Below are positions 1 through 9,343 of a DNA stretch of 64,000 nucleotides, piece by piece (the stretch's first letter is position 1; each line of letters starts with the position of its first letter). Where the stretch lies: assembly GCA_963714425.1 (NCBI GenBank), contig CAVQOI010000015.1:62001-126000 (forward strand). The letters are read 5' to 3'. A program made the position numbers and the translations under genes. The notes below the pieces were generated by a model. It made no database searches. It worked only from the letters and a program-made list of their open reading frames with translations, and was not told the DNA's origin. Source of the DNA: DATCYX01 sp963714425 (GTDB lineage Bacteria > Chloroflexota > Anaerolineae > Anaerolineales > UBA4823).

Positions 1-24
1 TTGCTGCCGTGAATATGGTGAAAG

Positions 25-588
25 ATGTTGCGAATGTACTCCAAATGGATCAGCCGGATTTCAACTAGCTGGGTAGCCCTGTCCGCCCTGCTGATCTTCC
101 TGCTCTTCACCGCCTTGGTGCTGCCCGGTCAGGCGTCCCAGGCGAATGCGGAGAATGGGGGAGCGGGCTCGCCCGATCTGTCGTTCTTCTACACCGCTGA
201 CGACCTGTATCAAATGGCCGAGTCGTACGGAGAGCAAGGGCGGGATGCGTACGTCCGGGCCAGGTTCACCTTCGATCTAGTCTGGCCTGTGGTGTATACA
301 TTTTTCCTGGTCACAGGAATCAGCTGGGTGTACTTCAGGGCGTTCCCGCCGGCGAGCTTGTGGCAGCGCGCCAATCTTGTACCGCTTTTCGGAGCGCTTT
401 TCGACTACCTTGAGAACCTATCAACTTCACTGGTGATGGCGCGCTATCCTGATCTGACGCCGGTTGTGGATACTTTGGCGGGATATTTTACGCTGGTGAA
501 GTGGGTCCTGGTCACAGCCAGCTTCGTAATTCTGCTGTTTGGCATAGTCATTCTGGCATGGCGCAGGCTCAGGGGCAAAGGCATTTAG
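25..588 (+). CDS. Small multi-pass membrane protein, unknown function
   Basis: A 187-residue protein I do not recognise. It has a hydrophobic segment near residues 17-34, a luminal or periplasmic-looking stretch with acidic and aromatic residues (about 40-80), and three further membrane helices near 85-103, 118-135 and 155-178, ending in a short basic tail. The ATG at 25 has a weak GGTGAAAG upstream; the ATG at 34 is an alternative. An in-frame TGA at 10-12 excludes a longer protein. It converges with the S9 peptidase gene on the other strand, so it is not in an operon with it. No catalytic motif is visible. Confidence 0.7.
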   Translation: MLRMYSKWISRISTSWVALSALLIFLLFTALVLPGQASQANAENGGAGSPDLSFFYTADDLYQMAESYGEQGRDAYVRARFTFDLVWPVVYTFFLVTGISWVYFRAFPPASLWQRANLVPLFGALFDYLENLSTSLVMARYPDLTPVVDTLAGYFTLVKWVLVTASFVILLFGIVILAWRRLRGKGI

Positions 589-633
589 CAGGGGGAATTG
601 GCATTACTTGACCGACGCAATTTCCCTCTCCCC

Positions 634-2532
634 TCACGTTAGCACCACATACTGCCTCAAAAACTTCTCCACCTCGCTGAAGTAGTGCTCAATAGTCTCT
701 GGCTTGGAGAAGCCGTGCCCTTCCCCTGCATAAACGTGATAGACGTGCGGCACGCCGCGCTTCGCTAGCGATTTGACCACCGCATCCGAATGCCGCCGTG
801 GCACGACCACATCGTCCTCGCCCTGGAACACGGCGATGGGGTCCTCAATCTGGTCGATGAAGAAGATGGGTGAGCGCTGGCGGTAGATCTCGGCTGCCTC
901 CGGATAGGGTCCCAGCAGGCTGTCGTTGTAGCGGGCTTCAAATTTGTGTGTGCCCCCGGCGATGAAGTCGAACTGGTCCGAGACGCCATACAGGTTTACA
1001 CCCGCTTTGAAGGTGCCGGGGTATTGCTCCAGCGCCAGCAGCACGGTGAAACCGCCTGCGCTGCCGCCCATGATCACCAGCTTCTTCGCCTCCACCAGAC
1101 CCTGCTCCACCAGGTGGCGCGCCCCGCTGACCGAATCCTGCACGTCGAATACGCCCCAGTTACCGCGCAGCATGTTCCGGTACGCACGCCCGTAGCCGGT
1201 TGAGCCGCGATGGTTGGGCAGCAGCACGGCGTAGCCGCGGCTGGTGAAGAACTGCACATCGGCGTCGAAGCTGGCGGTGCGCTGGCTGGTGGGTCCGCCG
1301 TGTACCATGACGATCAGCGGCGGCAGCCCGACCCCTTCAAAGGTCTCGGATTGCGGCGGATAATATATTCCGTGGGCAACGCCGCCATCCATCCCTTTCC
1401 AGGTAATTGCTTGAGGCAATGCGTAAACCACCTCGGGCAGGTCCTCCGCCTCCGAGCGGGCAGCGATGCGCAATTCACCATCAGGAGAAAGCACGAGAAT
1501 CCGCGCAGGAGTGCACCCGCCGGACGCAATCAGGGAAATTTGCCCATCTTTGCGCGAGACAGCAATCTGGCTCAGCCATGTGTACTTCTCGGGCAGTACC
1601 ACCTGCTCCAGTTGGCTCGAGGCCACATCCGCCTGCCACAGCGTGGCGTAGCCTGCCTGCATGCGGATGAAATATAGGCGATCCCCATCTGGGGAAAAGC
1701 CATACGTGCGCATGCCCTGTACCCAGCCCGGCAGCCCATGCTCCGCTTCGCCCTGGGTGAGCTGGCGCGTATCACCGCTCTCCAGGTCATGCAGATACAC
1801 ATGCCACCAGCCGGTTGAGTTGGATGCATAGGCAAGGGATCGACCGTCGGGTGAGAACTCTGGCTGGAAGATGGATGTGTTCTCATCCCCAGCCAGCGTG
1901 CGAACACTCTTCAAACGGGGCAGGCCGTCCTGCTGGATGTTCAGCTCGCCAAGGCGTAACAGCGTGCCATCCCAGGGCATATTGGGGTGGTTCCAGGTGA
2001 TCCACGCCAGTCGCTGCCCGTCTGGGTGCCAGGCAGGTTGCATATAGAAATCATCGCCCGAGACCAGCTTCTGCGGCCACATTACCCCGGCTGAATCAAT
2101 GATACCCAGGCTGTCCCTCTCTTCGTAGCTGTGCACGAAGAGCAGCCACCTGCCATCTGGGGAGAGGCTTGGGGCCGCGGCGGAGCCGAAGGCAGGCGTG
2201 AGGGGTTTGGCTTGTCCGGCATCCAGCGGTTGCCAGTAAAGGCGCCCGCTGGCCCCATCCACGAAATAAACCTGGCCGCGGCCCACGCCGAAATCACCCC
2301 CGCCGTAGCCCAATTTGGCTTTGGCTGAGAATTCGCTGTTCAGGTCGCGGCGAGAATCGCCTTCCGTTGGCTGGACCACCAGTGCGCGGCGCTCTCCCCT
2401 GCCCTCCAGCCACACCAGGGCGCCGCTTTCGTCCCACAAGGCGTCGATCAGGCGCAGGCTGCGCGACGTGCGTCTGGGCGTGAGGGGGCTATCCCACAGG
2501 CCATACGCCTGGTGTGTTTTGGCAGAGTTCAT
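634..2532 (-). CDS. S9 family serine peptidase (prolyl oligopeptidase / acylaminoacyl peptidase type)
   Basis: A 632-residue peptidase that probably cleaves short peptides. The N-terminal two thirds is a WD40/TolB-like beta-propeller with repeated 'SPDG' turns (LSPDGRW, FSPDGRS, FSPDGDR). The C-terminal third is an alpha/beta hydrolase with nucleophile Ser about 491 in GGSAGG, the acid in GEDDVVVP and the His in GEGHGF, so the catalytic triad is intact. A longer reading frame starts at 2592, but the ATG at 2530-2532 has a GGAG about 7 bases upstream and avoids overlap with the stop of the upstream gene at 2555, so I chose it. No signal peptide, so cytoplasmic. It lies 22 bases downstream of the propeller-repeat gene and is probably co-transcribed with it. 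Confidence 0.93.
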   Translation of the reverse strand: MNSAKTHQAYGLWDSPLTPRRTSRSLRLIDALWDESGALVWLEGRGERRALVVQPTEGDSRRDLNSEFSAKAKLGYGGGDFGVGRGQVYFVDGASGRLYWQPLDAGQAKPLTPAFGSAAAPSLSPDGRWLLFVHSYEERDSLGIIDSAGVMWPQKLVSGDDFYMQPAWHPDGQRLAWITWNHPNMPWDGTLLRLGELNIQQDGLPRLKSVRTLAGDENTSIFQPEFSPDGRSLAYASNSTGWWHVYLHDLESGDTRQLTQGEAEHGLPGWVQGMRTYGFSPDGDRLYFIRMQAGYATLWQADVASSQLEQVVLPEKYTWLSQIAVSRKDGQISLIASGGCTPARILVLSPDGELRIAARSEAEDLPEVVYALPQAITWKGMDGGVAHGIYYPPQSETFEGVGLPPLIVMVHGGPTSQRTASFDADVQFFTSRGYAVLLPNHRGSTGYGRAYRNMLRGNWGVFDVQDSVSGARHLVEQGLVEAKKLVIMGGSAGGFTVLLALEQYPGTFKAGVNLYGVSDQFDFIAGGTHKFEARYNDSLLGPYPEAAEIYRQRSPIFFIDQIEDPIAVFQGEDDVVVPRRHSDAVVKSLAKRGVPHVYHVYAGEGHGFSKPETIEHYFSEVEKFLRQYVVLT

Positions 2533-2554
2533 ATTATCTCCATCTGACACGGGA

Positions 2555-4129
2555 TCATTTTGCAATGTATGGCAAGTATACCAGTCGCTCATCCAGCTTT
2601 ACGATGCTGATATCGATCCATCCCGAGTGGGCGTGTATCGGTTCGGCGTCCCCCTCCCGCAGCCAGGTATATTGGCTCACACCGCAGAAATACACAGGTC
2701 CGTCTTCATCCACGGCGATGCCGTAACCAGCGTCGCCGGAGTTCGATCCGTAGAAGGTATGCCAACGGAATGCTCCGTCAGGTGCTAACGTAAGCACGAC
2801 TTGATCATATCCTTCGCTGTACGCGTGGATCGGTGGTTGGGAGTTATCCCCCAGCCAGTCGATGCTTGAGCCTGCAACGTAGATGTTGGCTGCTACATCC
2901 AGGGCAAGACCTCTGGCGGTGTCGTTCACCGCACTACCGTAGAAGGTGTGCCACTGGTAGGCGCCGTTCGTGTCGAGCTTGATCACGCCGATATCCATCA
3001 TGCCGCTGGCAGCGTGGATTGGGCTGGTATCCCCATCTCCTTGCCAGGTGCCTGTAACCTGGCCTGTCAGGTAAACATAATCATCTGCGTCAACACCGAT
3101 CCCGAAACCAGTATCCGAATCGTTCGCTCCGTAAAAGGTGTGCCATTCATATCCCCCGTCGGGATCCAGCTTCAGGATCACCCAATCATAATCTTCGCTG
3201 TGCGCGTGCAGCGGCTCTTCATCGTTATCTCCCAGCCAGGAGCAAAAGCTTTCTCCGCCGATGTAAAGGTAGCCGGCGTCGTCCAAAGCCAGGGCATAGG
3301 CTTTCTCAGCACACGACATTGTCTCGTCGAACAGGTAAGCGCCATAGAATGTGTGCCAATCATAGGCGCCAGTGACGTCCAGTTTCATCACAAAGATCTC
3401 GTGGCTCTGGCTAGCAGGGTGGAGAGGTTCTGCGCCTCCATCTCCTTGCCAGGTTCCGAAAGCTTCACCCGCCACGAAAACACCCCCCATCCCGTCCAGA
3501 GCAATGGCATTGGCCGAGTCCGTGCTGCCTCCCCCATAGAAGGTATGCCATTGGTAGGCGCCGTTGCTGTTGAGCTTCATTACAAACAGGTCTTGGGCAA
3601 AGCCGCTGCGCGGGTGGAGGGGAGCTACATCGCCATCCCCGTTCCAGGTGTTATCGCTGCACCCACTTACATAGACATCGCCGTCCTCATCAACAACGAT
3701 GCCAATGCCATAATCCGCACCGCTGGAGCCGTAGAAGGTGTGCCACTGGTAGGTACCGCCGGCATCCAGCTTGAGCACGAGTATGTCGTCGTTGCCACTG
3801 TGCGGATGCAGGGGTGTGCTAGCCCCCTCTCCCAGCCAGCCTGTCCGGCTGTAGCCGGTTAGGTACACGTTGCCGCTCTCGTCAAGCGCCATATTCCAGC
3901 CTTCGTCCATCTCAATCGAGCCATAAAAAGTATGCCATGCGGTTGATGGCTTGAGCATTCCAGAAGATGAAGCCGTCTGTGAGGCAAGAAGCGTCGAAGG
4001 CCAGACAAGAGCGGCGGTAACGTCAACATCAGTGCCCGCTGCTGCCCAATTTGGCATCGACAGGGCGAGCGCAATTAAAATCACTGCGAAGAACCGCAAG
4101 AGAGTCCTTGGAAAAATAAGGGTATCCAT
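2555..4129 (-). CDS. Secreted seven-repeat beta-propeller protein (SBBP-type repeats)
   Basis: A 524-residue exported protein. Residues 1-31 form a signal peptide (hydrophobic core then AAA-G). The rest is seven copies of a roughly 60-residue unit, each with a WHTFYG core followed by a D-x-x-G-N/D-x-Y-x-x-G strand and a W-x-G/E-D segment; this is the SBBP (beta-propeller) repeat pattern, and seven copies would close a seven-bladed propeller. The units are similar in DNA too: the complement of WHTFYG recurs about every 200 bases. The protein ends in VYLPYIAK, which may be a C-terminal tag (see findings). No catalytic residues are evident; a surface or adhesion role is only inferred. A GGCGGGG stretch precedes the ATG. 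Confidence 0.88.
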   Translation of the reverse strand: MDTLIFPRTLLRFFAVILIALALSMPNWAAAGTDVDVTAALVWPSTLLASQTASSSGMLKPSTAWHTFYGSIEMDEGWNMALDESGNVYLTGYSRTGWLGEGASTPLHPHSGNDDILVLKLDAGGTYQWHTFYGSSGADYGIGIVVDEDGDVYVSGCSDNTWNGDGDVAPLHPRSGFAQDLFVMKLNSNGAYQWHTFYGGGSTDSANAIALDGMGGVFVAGEAFGTWQGDGGAEPLHPASQSHEIFVMKLDVTGAYDWHTFYGAYLFDETMSCAEKAYALALDDAGYLYIGGESFCSWLGDNDEEPLHAHSEDYDWVILKLDPDGGYEWHTFYGANDSDTGFGIGVDADDYVYLTGQVTGTWQGDGDTSPIHAASGMMDIGVIKLDTNGAYQWHTFYGSAVNDTARGLALDVAANIYVAGSSIDWLGDNSQPPIHAYSEGYDQVVLTLAPDGAFRWHTFYGSNSGDAGYGIAVDEDGPVYFCGVSQYTWLREGDAEPIHAHSGWIDISIVKLDERLVYLPYIAK

Positions 4130-4307
4130 TTTCCCCGCCTGGTATGTAATAGCTATTTTGGATAGGATCGGAGCGGATAGCCATAATAAGAACGTTGTGC
4201 AATCCGTGAAATCCGTGCCGGCAATCGATTAGAATTTCCCTCGGGAAGGTTTTTTGGTGTTTGCGTTTCTTTTCCCTCCTATCGCAAATCGATGGTAATA
4301 GCCCATT

Positions 4308-4979
4308 TCAGACCTGGATATCGGGCAGCAGTTTTTGCTGTGTCAGGGGTTTGAAGCTGCGGCGGTGGATGGGCGAAGGACCTACCCGTTCCAGGGCGCT
4401 CAGGTGGGCGGCGGTGGCGTAGCCTTTGTGCTGCGCCAGACCGTAACCTGGATACTGTGCATCCAGCTCGCAGAGTAGGGCGTCTCTGGCAGTCTTTGCC
4501 AGGATGGAGGCGGCCGCAATGCTTAGCGAGCGGGCATCCCCTTTGACCAGCGAGGTCTGCGGGATGGGTGATTCGGGCAGCTTTACGTAATCCACCAATA
4601 GGTGGTCTGGTTGCACGCTCAGGTTCTGGATGGCGCGGCACATTGCCCGTCGCGTTGCTGGGATGATGCCCAGGGAATCGATCTCCTCTGCTGATGCGAA
4701 GCCCACCCCCCACGCCCGGCACAGGCTTTTCAACTTTTCCGCCCAAAAAGTCCTGCTTGCAGGGTTCATCTCCTTAGAATCGCGCACCCCAACTAATCGT
4801 TCGCCCAAATCGGGATCGTTGGGGAAGATTAGTGCAGCAGCTGCCACAGGGCCGAGCAGCGCCCCGCGTCCAGCTTCGTCGATTCCAGCGATATACCGGC
4901 AGCCCGTCTGCCACAACTCCATTTCAAATTGGAAGTCCGGCGCATCGGGGAGTAGCCCCCGGTCAAACCTTGGAGTCAT
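4308..4979 (-). CDS. rnhB: Ribonuclease HII
   Basis: RNase HII removes ribonucleotides from DNA and RNA-DNA hybrids. The 223-residue length fits the family. The signature GIDEAGRGALLGP (about residues 33-45) supplies the first two acidic ligands, DSKEM (about 86) is the conserved DSK block, and LLVDYVKLP supplies the next Asp. Its start overlaps the end of the upstream glycosyltransferase gene by 17 bases, implying coupled translation. The first 20 residues before the catalytic core are a short extension. Downstream is a gap of about 180 bases before the propeller-repeat gene. Confidence 0.95.
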   Translation of the reverse strand: MTPRFDRGLLPDAPDFQFEMELWQTGCRYIAGIDEAGRGALLGPVAAAALIFPNDPDLGERLVGVRDSKEMNPASRTFWAEKLKSLCRAWGVGFASAEEIDSLGIIPATRRAMCRAIQNLSVQPDHLLVDYVKLPESPIPQTSLVKGDARSLSIAAASILAKTARDALLCELDAQYPGYGLAQHKGYATAAHLSALERVGPSPIHRRSFKPLTQQKLLPDIQV

Positions 4980-5694
4980 ATTTACCTTTGATGTTGTTCA
5001 GGTGGATTGTGAAGATGTCCAGGCCCATCTTGATCGCATCCTGCACCACGTTCAGCTTGCTTTCGGGGTTGAAATACCAGGGGATGGGAATCTCAATCAC
5101 GCGGTACTTACGCTGGCGGGCGATGTAGAGCAGCTCGATATCGAATGACCAGCCGGTCATTATTTGTAGAGCAAACAGTTCCTCGGCAATTTCGGCGCGG
5201 AAGCACTTGAATCCGCACTGGGTATCGTGCAAGCCGGGCAGTGCCAGCACGCGGATCATGGTGTTGACCGCCCGACCGCCCAGGTGACGGTACTCCGGTT
5301 CATCGAAACGTGTGGCGCCGGCTGCCTCGCGCGAGCCAATCGCAATATCAAAATCTTGTAACACCGGGGGGAGAAAGCTGTTGATTTCGTTGATTGGCAT
5401 GGACAGGTCGGCATCGCACATAAAGCGGTAAGCGCCGCGAGCCTCGAGCATGCCGCGCCGAACAGCCAGGCCTTTTCCGCGCTGGGTTTCTTGGAGCACA
5501 ATCAGGTTGTTGCACTGATCGGCAAACTCTTGTGCCACCGAAAATGTGCTGTCCTGGCTGCCGTTCTCCACCACCAGCACTTCTGCGGAATACTCCTGGC
5601 GTTGGAGAAATGCAAACACCTCTTCTAGGGTTTTCGGCAGCCGCTTCTCTTCATTGTAAGCTGGGATGACTATTGAGAGAAAAGGCTGGGTCAA
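4963..5694 (-). CDS. Family 2 glycosyltransferase, dolichyl/polyprenyl-phosphate hexosyltransferase type
   Basis: A 243-residue GT-A glycosyltransferase, close in pattern to DPM/DPG synthases that load a sugar onto a polyprenyl phosphate for cell-surface glycans. Visible motifs are SIVIPAYNEEKRLP at the N-terminus, VVENGSQDST, the metal-binding DADLS (about residue 100) and QCGFKCFRA. No C-terminal membrane segment is present. The start is TTG at 5692-5694 with a GAGGG a few bases upstream, right after the stop of the preceding gene region. It overlaps rnhB by 17 bases, so the two are co-expressed. Confidence 0.9.
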   Translation of the reverse strand: MTQPFLSIVIPAYNEEKRLPKTLEEVFAFLQRQEYSAEVLVVENGSQDSTFSVAQEFADQCNNLIVLQETQRGKGLAVRRGMLEARGAYRFMCDADLSMPINEINSFLPPVLQDFDIAIGSREAAGATRFDEPEYRHLGGRAVNTMIRVLALPGLHDTQCGFKCFRAEIAEELFALQIMTGWSFDIELLYIARQRKYRVIEIPIPWYFNPESKLNVVQDAIKMGLDIFTIHLNNIKGKYDSKV

Positions 5695-5710
5695 TCTCTA
5701 CCCTCGCGGT

Positions 5711-6541
5711 TCATGGTGTGAGCAGCACGAGCAGGACGAAAGCTACCAGGATAACAATGTTCACAACAATCATGCAGCCCAGCACAAACCACTGGCGACC
5801 GCTGAAAGGAATCTTGTTGAGCGTGGTGACCAGCCTTTCGCCGCGCGGCAGGTGGTCCATAATTGAATCCTGAGTAGCATCTTGCTCATCAGCAAAAGAG
5901 AAAGCATCCCGTTCTGGGTAGGGGGATAAGTCTCGCTCCGTGATCCCCATCGATTTCATGAACAGCGCCACGACTTTGTCGATTAATTCCTTCTCCATCA
6001 TCACCCGGCTTTGCACCATGCCTGCGATGAAGCGCTCGAGTCCATCGATCAAGACGATGCGCACGGAGGGCCGGACCGCATCCACATGGGTGCCAGGATC
6101 CGAGAAAAACAGCACAGGTTGGATCTCAATCGCTAGCGGTTCGCGCGAGGACAGGAAAGCTGCCACGGCCTGGCTCATCAGCTCAGTTCGTGTAAGCAAA
6201 TTTGGGTTCGCGGTGCGGTAATTTTGGTGCCGCTCTTCCATCTGCTCCCAAACATCGCCCTTTGCCCGAAAGACCCCTTTGCCTGCGCTGGGATAGATTA
6301 CGCGTATTCCCGGAGGTCCTACCAGGATCAGTGGGATAGGGATCTCCAACCCTTCCAGGGTCACATTGCGTACCATGATGTAGCGGTCGTCCAGGGCTTT
6401 GTCGAGTGCAACGATCACCCCCTCTTGAGCCTCCATGTCCTGTGACCAGGTGCGCCCGAGGCGGAGGGAGCCGAGCATCTCATCCAGCTTTCCAGGTGGG
6501 GATGTCTTGCTGGAGAAGTTAGGATTATCGATCACTTTCAT
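5711..6541 (-). CDS. Tail-anchored protein of unknown function, possible NERD-like fold
   Basis: A 276-residue protein with a soluble region and one strongly hydrophobic C-terminal helix (about residues 250-274), so it is probably anchored in the membrane by its tail. The central stretch (about 45-85), with IPLILVGPPGIRVIYP, resembles the 'VVGPxGIFVI' strand of nuclease-related (NERD) domains, but I cannot see a full catalytic set and the assignment is weak. The ATG is preceded by AAGGAG and overlaps the stop of the upstream phospholipase C-like gene (ATGA), so the two are translationally coupled. Confidence 0.65.
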   Translation of the reverse strand: MKVIDNPNFSSKTSPPGKLDEMLGSLRLGRTWSQDMEAQEGVIVALDKALDDRYIMVRNVTLEGLEIPIPLILVGPPGIRVIYPSAGKGVFRAKGDVWEQMEERHQNYRTANPNLLTRTELMSQAVAAFLSSREPLAIEIQPVLFFSDPGTHVDAVRPSVRIVLIDGLERFIAGMVQSRVMMEKELIDKVVALFMKSMGITERDLSPYPERDAFSFADEQDATQDSIMDHLPRGERLVTTLNKIPFSGRQWFVLGCMIVVNIVILVAFVLLVLLTP

Positions 6542-7320
6542 AGTGAGTACTCCTTAGACGGAATCGCTTGATCGCTGAGGTATGCATTAATGAGTTGCAA
6601 GTTCAACTCCAATAGCTGCTGCCGGTAATCGGAGAGAGATTGGCGAGAGACGTGCGTAAAGATCTCTCTCTCCATGCCCGCTTCCGAGTCTATCAAGCGG
6701 TAAAAATCTTCGGGTTGCACGCCCTGTCGGGCAGCGAATACTTCGATGGTCTGGATGGAGGCGTCGGGCTGGAGCTGGCTTACCAGGTAGTCTCGCCACT
6801 GGCTCAATGCCTTATCCTTCACGAAAGGCAGCCAGTTGCGAGGTTGTGCTTCGCCTAGGCCGGAATAGACGCCGTTTGTCAGAGATGGGATGATTCCCCG
6901 GTCTAGGTAGGCCCGTAAGACGTTATGCAGAATGAGCCGCCTGGCAAATGTCTCCCAGCGGCTGCGCAATCCAAAGACGGGCACGAAAATTTGCTCCACC
7001 CACAGCAAGTCGGCTTGCAGGTGGCACAGGTAGCCCGTGACGAAGGCAGCTTGAGTGGCGGGCAATGCCGACGCCCGCGCCAGGCTTGGGTGGTTAGCGA
7101 GAAGCGCTTGCCAGGGAGGCACAACGCCCTGGCGCAACGGCAGGTCGAAAAAATGGGTATCTTGGCGAGCCTGCCGGGTGAGCACTTGTACATCTGGGGC
7201 AGTATTGCCGAACAGGAAGGCCCCCCGATGGGCATTCAGGTGCTGGCGCGCATGCTCGGGCAGGCCCGGATTTTTGAGCAGCTCCTCTGCCAAGCTCAAA
7301 TGATAGAACGGGGTAGGCAT
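6538..7320 (-). CDS. Zinc-dependent phospholipase C-like protein
   Basis: A 260-residue protein matching the prokaryotic Zn-dependent phospholipase C family (PF00882-like) in pattern: an N-terminal HLSLAEELL, an 'FLFGNTAPDV' block, and GYLCHLQADLLW, whose His and Asp fit the metal-binding HxxxD element. No signal peptide is present, unlike the secreted clostridial enzymes, so it may be an uncharacterised cytoplasmic member. The gene begins with a TATAAT only 6 bases upstream and no Shine-Dalgarno, so it is probably leaderless. It is the first gene of a minus-strand run: this gene, the tail-anchored protein, the glycosyltransferase, rnhB. Confidence 0.75.
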   Translation of the reverse strand: MPTPFYHLSLAEELLKNPGLPEHARQHLNAHRGAFLFGNTAPDVQVLTRQARQDTHFFDLPLRQGVVPPWQALLANHPSLARASALPATQAAFVTGYLCHLQADLLWVEQIFVPVFGLRSRWETFARRLILHNVLRAYLDRGIIPSLTNGVYSGLGEAQPRNWLPFVKDKALSQWRDYLVSQLQPDASIQTIEVFAARQGVQPEDFYRLIDSEAGMEREIFTHVSRQSLSDYRQQLLELNLQLINAYLSDQAIPSKEYSL

Positions 7321-7326
7321 GAATAA

Positions 7327-7332
7327 ATTATA
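7327..7332 (-). promoter_or_regulatory. -10 box for the phospholipase C-like gene, leaderless
   Basis: On the minus strand TATAAT is followed by 6 bases and then the ATG at 7320. Initiation about 7 bases after the hexamer would fall on the start codon. No Shine-Dalgarno is seen. Confidence 0.7.
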
Positions 7333-7366
7333 AGCTACTTGCGCTCTGGTGACTAATCGTTTGTGT

Positions 7367-7372
7367 TAGAAT
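7367..7372 (+). promoter_or_regulatory. Extended -10 box for the VWA-FHA gene, leaderless
   Basis: TGT followed by TAGAAT, then 6 bases, then the ATG at 7379. It lies back to back with the minus-strand -10 box at 7327-7332, so a 58-base gap holds two divergent leaderless promoters. Confidence 0.7.
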
Positions 7373-7378
7373 TCATGC

Positions 7379-9343
7379 ATGCCAGTCCGGTCGTGCTGGA
7401 GCGTTCTTATGCTGATCGGTCTGCTCGTCCTAACGGCGACCGCCAGCGCCCAGAGCGCTGCCAGTGCTGTCATCCTGCCCCCGCAAACCGATACCTTTCC
7501 ACGCATCAGTGCGTACCTGGATGTGAATGACGCCCAGGGAGAGTTTATCCACGGTATCCAGTCCACGCAGATTCAAGTCATCGAGAACGGTCGCAGCCTG
7601 TCGTTGGTTGAGCTGGAGGAGATCCGCCCGGGCGCGCAGATTGTATTTGCCTTGAGCCCAGGTGCGCCATTCGCCATTCGAAATAGCCAGGGGGTTTCGC
7701 GGTATGAGTTCATCCTCGAAGCGCTTTATTCTTGGGCGAGAGGTCGCCAGGGTTCTACCCTGGACGACTTGAGCCTGTTGGCAACCGGCGGTCCCGAATT
7801 GACCCATTTCGCTGATCACGCTCAATTCATCTCCGCTCTTGAGACTTATCAACCTGATCTAAAAACCGCCTTACCCGGGCTGGATGTCTTGTTGCGTGCG
7901 ATCGACCTGGCTGCTGATGCTTCGCCTCGCCCAGGTATGGAACGTGCCGTCTTGCTGATTCTCTCGCCCCCACAAGGCGATATCTCCTTTGGTTTGCAGG
8001 AGCTGCTCTCCAGGGCTGTCCAGCAACAGGTGAGTATCTACATTTGGGTGGTGGCTTCGAGCGATGCGATCTCCAGCCCGGCAGTGACCCAGCTCTCCGC
8101 ACTGGCGGATCAGACTGGCGGGCAGTTCTTTGCTTTTTCGGGGGATGAGCAATTGCCCGACCTCGAGCAATACTTCAGTAAGCTGCGCGATGTTTACGTT
8201 ATCTCCTATGAATTGCAGATCACCAACGGTGGACCGCAAGAGCTAACGGTTGAAGTCCGCCACGGCGATCAAGTGATTGCTGCCCAGCCAGTGAATTTCG
8301 AATTCGATCTGCAACCTCCAGAGCCGGCGTTCCTTTCACCATCCCCCGAAGTACAACGCGCACTGCCTCCCGGGCAGCGTAATGCTTTTCAACCGGTTGA
8401 GGCTGCGCAGCTATTCCCGCGTGAGCACAATCTGGAGGTGCTGGTCGATTTCCCGGATGGGCGTACGCGCCCGCTAAAGCGCACCGCCCTCTATGTTGAC
8501 GGGAAGCTTGTGGACGAGAATACCGCGCCTCCCTTTGAGAAATTCGTTTGGGATCTCAGTCAGTACACCTCTGATGGACAGCACGTGCTGCAGGTTGAGG
8601 TTGTGGATAACCTGGGGTTGAAAGGTACCAGCATAGAGTTGCCCGTGCTCGTGAATGTCGAATTGCCGGCGCCCAATGTCCTCAGCGGGCTTCTGCTCCG
8701 CTGGCCAATGCTGCTAGGATTGGGGGTAGTGCTGGCAGCTGCAGGCGTGCTATTAGGCTTGGTTTTGTCCGGTCGCATCCATCCGCGACTGATGCCGCAA
8801 TTAAGAATCCGTAAAGGCAGGAGACCTGGAACTGGGGTAGCATTGGCTGCCAAACCTCTGGCTGAGCGTTTGAAGGAGGAAGTAACCAGCCGGCGTCTGC
8901 CGGATTGGGTGAACCGCCTGCAGTGGCCGCAGCGCCGTCTGCATCCAAAAGCGCTTGCACACCTCTCCTGGCTCTCCGAGGCAGGTGAAGGGCAGCGGAA
9001 GGCGCCCATCTCAATTTTCATGGATGAGCTCACCTTTGGCATGGATCCTAACCAGGCGAGTGTCTTGTTGGATGACCCATCTGTCGAGGGGCTCCACGCC
9101 CGATTGCTGCGCGAAGCCGATAACAGCCTGCGCCTCCGTGATGAAGGCTCGGTAGCCGGGACATGGATCAATTACCTCCTGGTTCACGACGGTGGTCAGG
9201 TTTTGCACCATGGAGACCTGATCCATTTTGGCCGGGTTGGCTTCCGCTTCACCTTGCGGGATCCTGACCACACCAGCAAGCCTGTGATCACCCAGATGCC
9301 CGTAGCAGGCAATGGGCATGCAGGTGAGGAGACCTCACTGTGA
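7379..9343 (+). CDS. Membrane-anchored VWA-like and FHA domain protein
   Basis: A 654-residue protein with a signal peptide (about residues 1-24), an extracytoplasmic von Willebrand A-like domain (about 80-290), a linker with an Ig-like stretch, one membrane helix (about 439-462) and a cytoplasmic FHA domain (about 545-645, with an 'S-x-x-H' type LHARLL and later strands). FHA domains bind phosphothreonine. The VWA domain lacks the DxSxS metal-binding motif: the expected strand reads IVFALSPG. The next gene is a PP2C phosphatase overlapping by 4 bases, so the two form a coupled signalling pair. No Ser/Thr kinase gene lies in the window. Confidence 0.85.
   Translation: MPVRSCWSVLMLIGLLVLTATASAQSAASAVILPPQTDTFPRISAYLDVNDAQGEFIHGIQSTQIQVIENGRSLSLVELEEIRPGAQIVFALSPGAPFAIRNSQGVSRYEFILEALYSWARGRQGSTLDDLSLLATGGPELTHFADHAQFISALETYQPDLKTALPGLDVLLRAIDLAADASPRPGMERAVLLILSPPQGDISFGLQELLSRAVQQQVSIYIWVVASSDAISSPAVTQLSALADQTGGQFFAFSGDEQLPDLEQYFSKLRDVYVISYELQITNGGPQELTVEVRHGDQVIAAQPVNFEFDLQPPEPAFLSPSPEVQRALPPGQRNAFQPVEAAQLFPREHNLEVLVDFPDGRTRPLKRTALYVDGKLVDENTAPPFEKFVWDLSQYTSDGQHVLQVEVVDNLGLKGTSIELPVLVNVELPAPNVLSGLLLRWPMLLGLGVVLAAAGVLLGLVLSGRIHPRLMPQLRIRKGRRPGTGVALAAKPLAERLKEEVTSRRLPDWVNRLQWPQRRLHPKALAHLSWLSEAGEGQRKAPISIFMDELTFGMDPNQASVLLDDPSVEGLHARLLREADNSLRLRDEGSVAGTWINYLLVHDGGQVLHHGDLIHFGRVGFRFTLRDPDHTSKPVITQMPVAGNGHAGEETSL

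Noticed and set aside
2948..3862. Plus-strand ORF of 304 residues opposite the WHTFYG gene
   Set aside because: Repetitive shadow of the propeller gene on the other strand.
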